Positions 57,902 through 64,000 of a stretch of 64,000 bases of DNA are shown here, in pieces. Positions within the stretch are counted from its first letter, which is position 1, and each line of letters opens with the position of its first letter. This stretch comes from Lathyrus oleraceus (lineage: Eukaryota; Streptophyta; Magnoliopsida; Fabales; Fabaceae), in NCBI RefSeq assembly GCF_024323335.1, contig NC_066584.1, positions 232,777,494 to 232,841,493 of the forward strand, given 5' to 3'. A model generated the notes under the pieces. It ran no database searches. It saw only the letters and a list, made by a program, of their open reading frames with translations, and was not told where the DNA came from. Both the position numbers and the translations under genes were made by a program.

Positions 57902-59300
57902 CTTTTATTTTCGATTCACAAATTGTCGATTGCTTTGATCACTGGATCAACATAGTCTAGATCATAATTTTGATTACATTTTGAAACGTGTGTTTGTTCT
58001 ATTGATCATTAACCTTTTGGTTGTGATTGGATTTATTAAAACAACAAACACTATATAAAATTCCAAACTTTGTTTTTCTCACATCAAGTGTTCGATAAAT
58101 TGTTTGACTTAGTTTTTGTGTATGGATATCATTGGGGATAGACCGTTACTATAGTAGAGTATTCAATTTAGTGTTTGAAGTATTGATTAATCAACTTGTG
58201 GATCATTATCATATTATTGGTACTCTTACGCATATCCGAGATTTTCAATAGTAGGTTCGATTAGATGATTTTGGATTCGGGAAATATTTGAAACTTGCTT
58301 TTGTGCCATAAATTTTTCTAAATCAAATTTTTGAATAAAATTTAACTTGAGATCTATTCACCCCCCTCTAGATCTGGGTTTATCGTCTAACAACAAGCCT
58401 TTTCAAACTAAAAGGACAAGTTCCCTAAAAGTTGTTCCAAAAAAAAGAAATAATAAAAAAGAAAGCCCGCTAAGTCGAACACCTGAAAAGGTGACTTAGG
58501 CAAAAATCAGGGCATCTCATTGGGTTGAAAGCTTCAAAGAAACGGTCCGGAAAAAAATTTGGGATAAAAAAAGATTTAAGAAAATCATCAAAAGAGGTTG
58601 TTTAAATCCTCACCAAAAACAAAGAAAAATAAGACTAGGTGACCACCATATTAAGAATCAAAGGGTCACCTACATTCTTGACAAAAACAAAAATAAGGTG
58701 ACTGCCATTTCAAGAAATTCTCATCAGATCTTGAGTCTTTATCTTTACTCTTACACCTTCGAACTCTCTTGGAAGTTGGATGCATGTGTCAAATTAATTA
58801 ATCGTAGGACCAGAGATAATCAGAAAGAAGGGGTGGATTAAAATAAATTTGAGTCTTATATCCTTTTGTTTTAGAAACCGTGAACCAATCCATGTTATAA
58901 CCCTCAAAAGACATAATTGAAGCAGGATTTATTTTGAAAGCATACTATAACAAGGTTGCGTTAAACCGTCTCTTTGATATTTGCTAATCATATGTATTCT
59001 CACAGTATCTTTTGTACTTTGAATAGCTAAATCAGCACTATGTTTGGACTAATGGTCCACTCATTACAAACCATCACATCATTTCAATAATAATTTTTTT
59101 TAAAACCTGCATAAACATCGCATTAAAAATTACCATTTTAACTGTAAGTAGGTACTTTACATCAAGGAAATTCCAACAAGGAGCAATCAGAGAGGAATGT
59201 GATTATTTGTCAAGGCTAACCAAAATCAAGACCACCTCAAAACCCTATGGATCAGGGGCAAGTCGCCTATATATTTTATCGATCAGGGGAAGATCACCCG

Positions 59301-59488
59301 AGTAATTGATCAATCTGAAACAAATCTCCAAGCATCAGTTGATAAGGGGGGAAATTATTTAAATACTCATTCAATCTGGGGGAAATTATTTCAATACCCG
59401 AGTAATTGATCAATCTGAAACAAATCTCCAAGCATCAGTTGATAAGGGGGGAAATTATTTCAATACTCATTCAATCTGGGGCAAATCA
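59301..59488. repeat. 100-bp tandem duplication
   Basis: 59301-59400 is repeated from 59401 (AGTAATTGATCAATCTGAAA start, GATAAGGGGGGAAATTATTT inside), nearly identical over about 88 bp. One change lies in ATTATTT(A/C)AATACTC. Confidence 0.92.
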
Positions 59489-59644
59489 CTTAAGGCTTAG
59501 ACTGGGGAAAGACAAGGACAACAAAACCAACCACTCAAAGAGTCAATCATTCAATCAAAGACAAATATTTTCAAAGTTCATACCAGGATAAGTCACCTCA
59601 AGAGCACATTGTGACTCACTCTCCAAAGGTCGGTCAATCTGAAG

Positions 59645-59774
59645 TAAACCATCTTAAGAATTGGTTAATCAGGGGCAATCCAATGTAAGATTCAAACACT
59701 AGGGTAAACCATCTTAAGAATTGGTTAATCAGGGGCAATCCAATGTAAGATTCAAACACTAGGGTAAACCATCT
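59645..59774. repeat. 60-bp tandem repeat, two exact copies plus a partial one
   Basis: TAAACCATCTTAAGAATTGG opens both copies at an exact 60-bp period, with no differences seen. A third copy is truncated at CATCTC. The identity suggests a recent slippage or unequal exchange. Confidence 0.93.
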
Positions 59775-60234
59775 CAAGTCATGTTATGACATAACTGTTC
59801 CCCAGTTTCCTTTAAAGAAAAATTCCTTCAAAGACCCTACAGACTGGGACAAGACACATTATATAAGGGCAAGTCCTCTCCATACTTTCCAGTTACTAAA
59901 GCAAACCCCGCTAGACACTAGTAATCGTTGAGTTCAAAACTAGTGTTAGGAAATCACACTAGCACATCATCTTATAATATTTGGCAATAAGCCTTATGGT
60001 AGAGAAAAATCATAATCATCATTGATTAATCATGTCGCTACGCTCTTGCAAATCATATGCATGTCATCATGGTCTAATAGGCACTAGAGTTGGGGTTCTC
60101 CCATGAACAAAACACACAGCTTGCTAGCAAAAGAAGAAACTAGGGGAACCAAGAGCAACAATGTCTGCCTTCCGATTGCAACATCGTCAAATTTAGAATG
60201 TTAAAAAGTCAAATTATTTACACCAACCAAAAGT

Positions 60235-60479
60235 CCAATCCATATTGGGAGCCGGAAAAAGACTAAAGGTCCAATCTTTAATTGGCAGCCAGAAAAACCA
60301 AAGTCCAATTTTTCATTGGCATTTTCAAAACCAAAGACCAATCCCCATTGACATCATTTTTAAAACCCGATGATCACCGGTAACCCACAACCTAACATTA
60401 TTCAATAAACCAAAATCCAATCGTCATTGGTACTTAAAAGTCCAATTTTTTTGGCATATCAAACACCAACTGATATTGG
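60235..60479. repeat. Array of CCAAT-N-ATTGG hairpin cores
   Basis: Seven cores at 60235, 60271, 60305, 60338, 60417, 60442 and 60466. Most are CCAAT, 3-5 bases, ATTGG. Spacing is about 24-36 bp, with one gap of 79 bp. Sequence between cores is diverged (AAAGT, AAACC). Confidence 0.8.
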
Positions 60480-60604
60480 TAATTCCCAAACCCATTTTCG
60501 CTCAACCTTTCTGAGGAAAGAAAATCAAGCCCCATAAAAATCCAATAATCCATTTGCATTCTTATATGCATTAATCATAACATTTCATACATTATTCATG
60601 CATA

Positions 60605-60770
60605 GCATATCCTCGAGATAAATCATCGCACAACACAATCACAATACATGAATTCATATCATATCCCCTAAGATAAAGCATCATGTAATATAATCACAAG
60701 ACATGCATTCATAGCATATCCCCAGAGATAAAGCATTACTGAATACAATCAAACACGCATACATAACATA
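60605..60770. repeat. Tandem repeat of about 55 bp, three diverged copies
   Basis: Units begin near 60605, 60658 and 60714 with GCATATCCCC, AGATAAAGCAT, then AATACAATCACAA and ACATGCATTCATA. Confidence 0.8.
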
Positions 60771-61059
60771 AGTCAGGATCTGATACCTTTCATGAGAGTC
60801 CAAGTCAATCCTTAGCCTAGTCGGTGGTATTTCTCCAAGTGAGCTTTTACCATGCACGTTTTCTCATTGGATTTCCCCAGTGAGCCCATTTGATGATGAT
60901 ATTCCTCAACAAGTTCGCTGACATTTTCCCCCCAAGAAGAGGTTACCCTAAAAAGTTTCCTTTAGAGCTTTTCCTCTGCAGAGTTTTCCCCAGTAAATCT
61001 TCTCCCGAGGGAATCCTTTTTGGAATGTTTTTCACAACCGGCTACTGCCTTTTTCGATA

Positions 61060-62170
61060 CGCGTCAACCCCCGAGTTGACGTTGATTTCTTTGCCTTTAC
61101 ATTTTTTATTTGAATGTAGACCCCCGAGTTGACGATGAAAATCTTGCCTTTATATTTTTTTATATGTTATCAACCCCCGACTCGATGTTGTTTTATCTTT
61201 ATTTTTTTCAACCCCAAGTTAATTTGTTCTCGACCCCTGAGTGGATGTCGTTGTCTTTATATTTTCTCAACCCCCGAGTTAATTTGTTCTCGACCCCCGA
61301 GTTGACGTTGTCGTTTTTATTTTCTCAATCCCTGAGTTGATTTTTTCTCGACCCCAAAGTCAATGTTATATTTATTTTCTCAACCCCAAGTTGATTTGCT
61401 CTCGACCTCGAGTCGACGTTGTCTTTATTTTCTCAATCTTCGAGTTGATATATTATCGACCCTTGAGTCGATGTTTTCTTTATTTTCTCAACCCCCAAGT
61501 TGATTTGTTCTCGACCCCTGAGTTGATGTTGTATTTATTTTCTCAACCCCGAGTCGATTTGTTCTCGACCCCCGAGATGATGTTATATTTATTTTCTCAA
61601 CCCCGAAGTTGATTTGTTCTCGACCCTCAAGTCGATGTTGTCTTTATTTTCTCAACCCCCGAGTTGATTTATTCTTGACCTCTAAGTTGATGTTGTCTTT
61701 ATTTTCTCAATACCTGAGTTGATATGTTCTCGACCCCCCAGTTGATATTGTCATTATTTTCTCAACCCCCAAGTTGATTTGTTCTCCAACCCCGAGTCAG
61801 TTTTATCTTTATTTTCTCAACCCCCGAGTTAGTTTGTTCTCGACCCCTGAGTCGATGTTGTCTTTATTTTTTCAATCTCCGAGTTGATTTGTTCTCGACC
61901 CCCGAGTCGATGTTGTCTTTATTTTCTCAACGCCGAGTTAATTTATTCTCGACCCCGAGTCGATGCTATCTTGATTTTCTCAACCCCCGAGTCGATGTTG
62001 TCTTTATTTTCTCATCCCCCGAGTTGATTTGTTCTTAACCCCGAGTTGATGTTGTCTTGATGTGTTCTCAACCTCCGAGTTAAAAATGTCTTGTCTTTAT
62101 TTTCAACCTCCGAGTTAACATCAATCATTTTTCTTTTATACTAGGTGTTAACCCCTAAGTTGATGTTGAT
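61060..62170. repeat. CCCCGAGTTGA tandem array, about 1.1 kb
   Basis: About 18 units of roughly 55-60 bp. Each is a degenerate dimer of a half-unit with CGACCCCCGAGTTGATG, TTGTCTTTATTTTCTCAA, CCCCCGAGTTGATTTGTTCT. CG/TG/CA variation at GAGTCGA, GAGTTGA and AAGTTGA is common. Short plus-strand frames (61110-61340, 61337-61612) are translations of the repeat. Confidence 0.9.
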
Positions 62171-62323
62171 CTTGCTTCCCATCCTAGTTTACTTGTTTTT
62201 CTAACTTCACTGTATTTCATCTTTGCATTTCAAAGGACAAAATTTGGGTCTTTTCATATTTAATCATCTTCCTCCACGAACGTATGAAGGCCTTTGTCAT
62301 TCACACTTTCGGGTTCAAGATAA

Positions 62324-62338
62324 TTAAATAAAGGCAAC
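62324..62338 (+). promoter_or_regulatory. Degraded polypurine tract of the Tat element
   Basis: TTAAATAAAGGCAAC directly precedes the 3' LTR. It aligns with GAATAGGGGCAGC of the Ogre element, with G-to-A changes. Confidence 0.6.
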
Positions 62339-63009
62339 TATCATACCCCAATTTTGTTCGGGCATTTTAAATTTTTAAGCAACCAGCTTTATTTTATTTT
62401 GTCTAGAATAAAATTTCGATTTTACAAATAGATCAATCAGTCAAATCGATTTCTTGACCATACGTAAAATCAGTGAAAGATATTTTCAGGTTTGGGCCTG
62501 CAACTGTCAGTTTTATTAATCTACGATACACGTAGTTTAAACTGATATGCTCATTTTGATTTTTTGGCTTCTTCTCGCAGTCACATTTTGATATGTCTAA
62601 GCCTTTTCATCCAGGGATTTTTAGCTACAAGATTTAATCTGAGACTGTTTGTTTTACTGAACTTTATTTCGCGTAGATTATTTAATGTGTTCATTTTATT
62701 TTTTCACGTATTTTTGCGTCCGATTTTTATTCGTTTTAATTCCTTTTATTTTTGTTTTTTTTTAATAAAAATATCAAAAAAAATAGAGACAAATAAATAA
62801 TCAATTTGAGTTTTATTTTTTTTATTAAAAAATATTATGATTTTATTTTTATTCAATTTTAGACTATTTTGATCACCTTGAAAATATCTAAGGGCTTTTT
62901 TTGGGATTGTGTTATTTTGTGAACCGTAATATCCATACGATATATAGCTACTTGCATTGGCCAATGAGAAAATAAACGACTCAAAAATGTCGTCCAATCC
63001 ATATACGTA

Positions 63010-63078
<69 letters not shown>

Positions 63079-63361
63079 ATTCAAAAAGTAGAAAAATAGG
63101 AAAAGTGGAAAAATAAGATTTTGCAGCAAACTTGTTACCATCTTTTTCCCCCTCTATCAAGTCACGTGAACCAAACAATTCACCCAAACTCCATCCTCCT
63201 TCAAAACGTAACTCCTACACCATAAACCATACTCCCTCGTCTTTATCTTCTTCTTCTACCTTCATTCCTCTTCACAAACACATATCACCCTCTTTTTCTC
63301 TACCTTCAAACTATCATGCCCTTCCATCTCACCACTTTTTCCTCATAACTTTTCACCCACC
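62339..63361 (+). repeat. Tat element 3' LTR
   Basis: Begins TATCATACCCCAATTTTG (the expected TG is TA) and is collinear with 14698-15449 and 25685-25850. TATA box at 62941-62946 in the conserved TATATAGCTACTTGCATTGG context. Its downstream end is uncertain, since homology to the 5' LTR stops near 63330. Confidence 0.82.
63011..63074. repeat. (CT)n-(CA)n microsatellite
   Basis: About ten CT units then about twenty CA units with one CC interruption. The 5' LTR has only a short CT run at the same place (15354-15370), so the CA part expanded after insertion. Confidence 0.93.
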
Positions 63362-64000
63362 TGTCATACCCTAATTTCCCCCCACTCTTTTTCAATTTTC
63401 CATCTGGCTTGTACTTAAATCATCTACATGCATGGTTATCGAGTTACCCAATTAGGTCATTCGTTTTAGAGTTTCATTCATCGCATTTCGCATAATTCAT
63501 CAGTGGGCCAAAAGTTTGGTAATAATGGATTTAATCAGTTTAAATGAGTTTTTCGAGGTAGATATTATTTGGTGATTATTCGGGTTTATTTTCCATATTA
63601 TTTATTGTGTGAATCATCTCTTTATTTGAGATTCATGGTTGTCAGGAGGATTGAAATGATTGTTACTTAATTCAGAAGATTGCTTGAATTCAAACAAAAT
63701 GACAAAGTTGAAATAAAAAGAAGATTTCATTCATTTATTGAAAATTCATGGTAAAATGCATATTGCTTAAGATACGAATCAAAAGAATGGATTACAAGGA
63801 AAAAGGGTTTAAAAAACTACATCATTTGGGTACCGTTAACTTTTTGGTCAAACAATTATCTTTTTGGTCAACTATTGACTTTTTGTCAACTGTTTTCCAT
63901 TGACTCGATTTTGACACCTGGTTTTTCCTAGACCTATTCTACAAGCATTTGATCAAAACATTCATCCTTATTCATAAAAAAATGACTTATGCCATGATTA
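63362..64000 (+). repeat. Probable start of another LTR, cut by the window end
   Basis: TGTCATACCCTAATTTCCCC begins where homology between the two Tat LTRs has ended and has a typical gypsy LTR start. Further on, GGTCAACTATTGACTTTTTGTC-like text resembles Ogre/Tat U3. No second end is visible, so it could instead be a diverged internal part of the Tat LTR. Confidence 0.45.

Larger units (their letters stand above)
58398..62338 (+). other. 3' UTR of the host Tat element, repeat-rich
   Basis: Begins with AAAGCCCGCTAAGTCGAACACC and GGTGACTTAGGCAAAAATCAGG, text typical of sequence after pol in Tat elements. It holds no coding sequence. It contains at least five different tandem repeats (59301-59488, 59645-59774, 60235-60479, 60605-60770, 61060-62170), listed separately. 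Ends at a degraded polypurine tract and the 3' LTR. Confidence 0.7.

Noticed and set aside
61110..61612. Two ORFs with repeating FSTPE/NPRVDLFS text
   Set aside because: Translation of the CCCCGAGTTGA array; no evidence of a repeat protein gene (no stable frame, no conserved start).
61060..62170. CRISPR-like array
   Set aside because: Unit and spacer are both repeated and degenerate, in a plant retrotransposon 3' UTR; no cas genes.

Overview
The window is a block of nested transposable elements from a large plant genome. No host protein-coding gene, rRNA or tRNA gene can be supported. The repertoire points to a legume, most likely tribe Fabeae (pea, vetch, faba bean, lentil or Lathyrus). The evidence is an Ogre-type Ty3/gypsy element with about 5-kb LTRs and a tRNA-Arg-type primer site, two more Ogre-family solo LTRs, SIRE/Maximus-type Ty1/copia elements, an Athila/Cyclops-type gypsy element and a CACTA transposon end. 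The species is inferred from family content only.

Layout. 1-13468: minus-strand Ogre-type element with its 3' LTR cut by the window edge, a polypurine tract, repeat-rich 3' UTR, heavily deleted pol, shortened gag, leader, PBS and a complete 4994-bp 5' LTR. It interrupts a CACTA transposon, whose end is 13469-13698. That transposon lies against the pol C-terminus and 3' LTR of a chromovirus-type gypsy element (13699-14697). From 14698 to about 63361 one old plus-strand Tat-lineage element spans the window, and almost everything in it is nested inside. Its 5' LTR is split by a SIRE-type copia (15455-25679, minus, TSD ACGTG) and then cut by a second copia (25905-35450, plus). The 5' LTR of that copia carries a solo Ogre-family LTR (26300-31109, TSD GGAAC). 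An Athila-type element (35451 to about 43560, minus) follows, truncated at both ends. A short Tat gag remnant (43566-43745) marks the return of the host element. A third copia (44844-58392, plus, TSD ACAAG) carries another solo Ogre-family LTR (51773-56283, TSD GATGT) in its 3' LTR. The Tat 3' UTR (58398-62338) is a chain of tandem repeats, and its 3' LTR starts at 62339. Another LTR-like start is at 63362.

Relative age by eye: the Ogre LTR pair differs by 2 substitutions and 1 indel over about 1.17 kb. The SIRE pair differs by about 6%, the third copia pair by roughly 10%, and the Tat pair by roughly 15%. This agrees with the nesting order. Every gag-pol has at least one disabling lesion. 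Many lesions in the older elements are C-to-T or G-to-A, as expected for methylated, silenced repeats. The youngest element lacks most RT and integrase catalytic sequence yet has near-identical LTRs, so it was probably mobilised in trans.

The most unusual signals are noncoding. An array in the Ogre 3' UTR is built on a core complementary to the element's own primer-binding site. A CCAAT-ATTGG hairpin array and a long CCCCGAGTTGA array lie in the Tat 3' UTR. SalI-like GGTCGACC palindromes form arrays in a copia LTR. A sequence block near the 3' end of the LTR is conserved across otherwise diverged Ogre LTRs.
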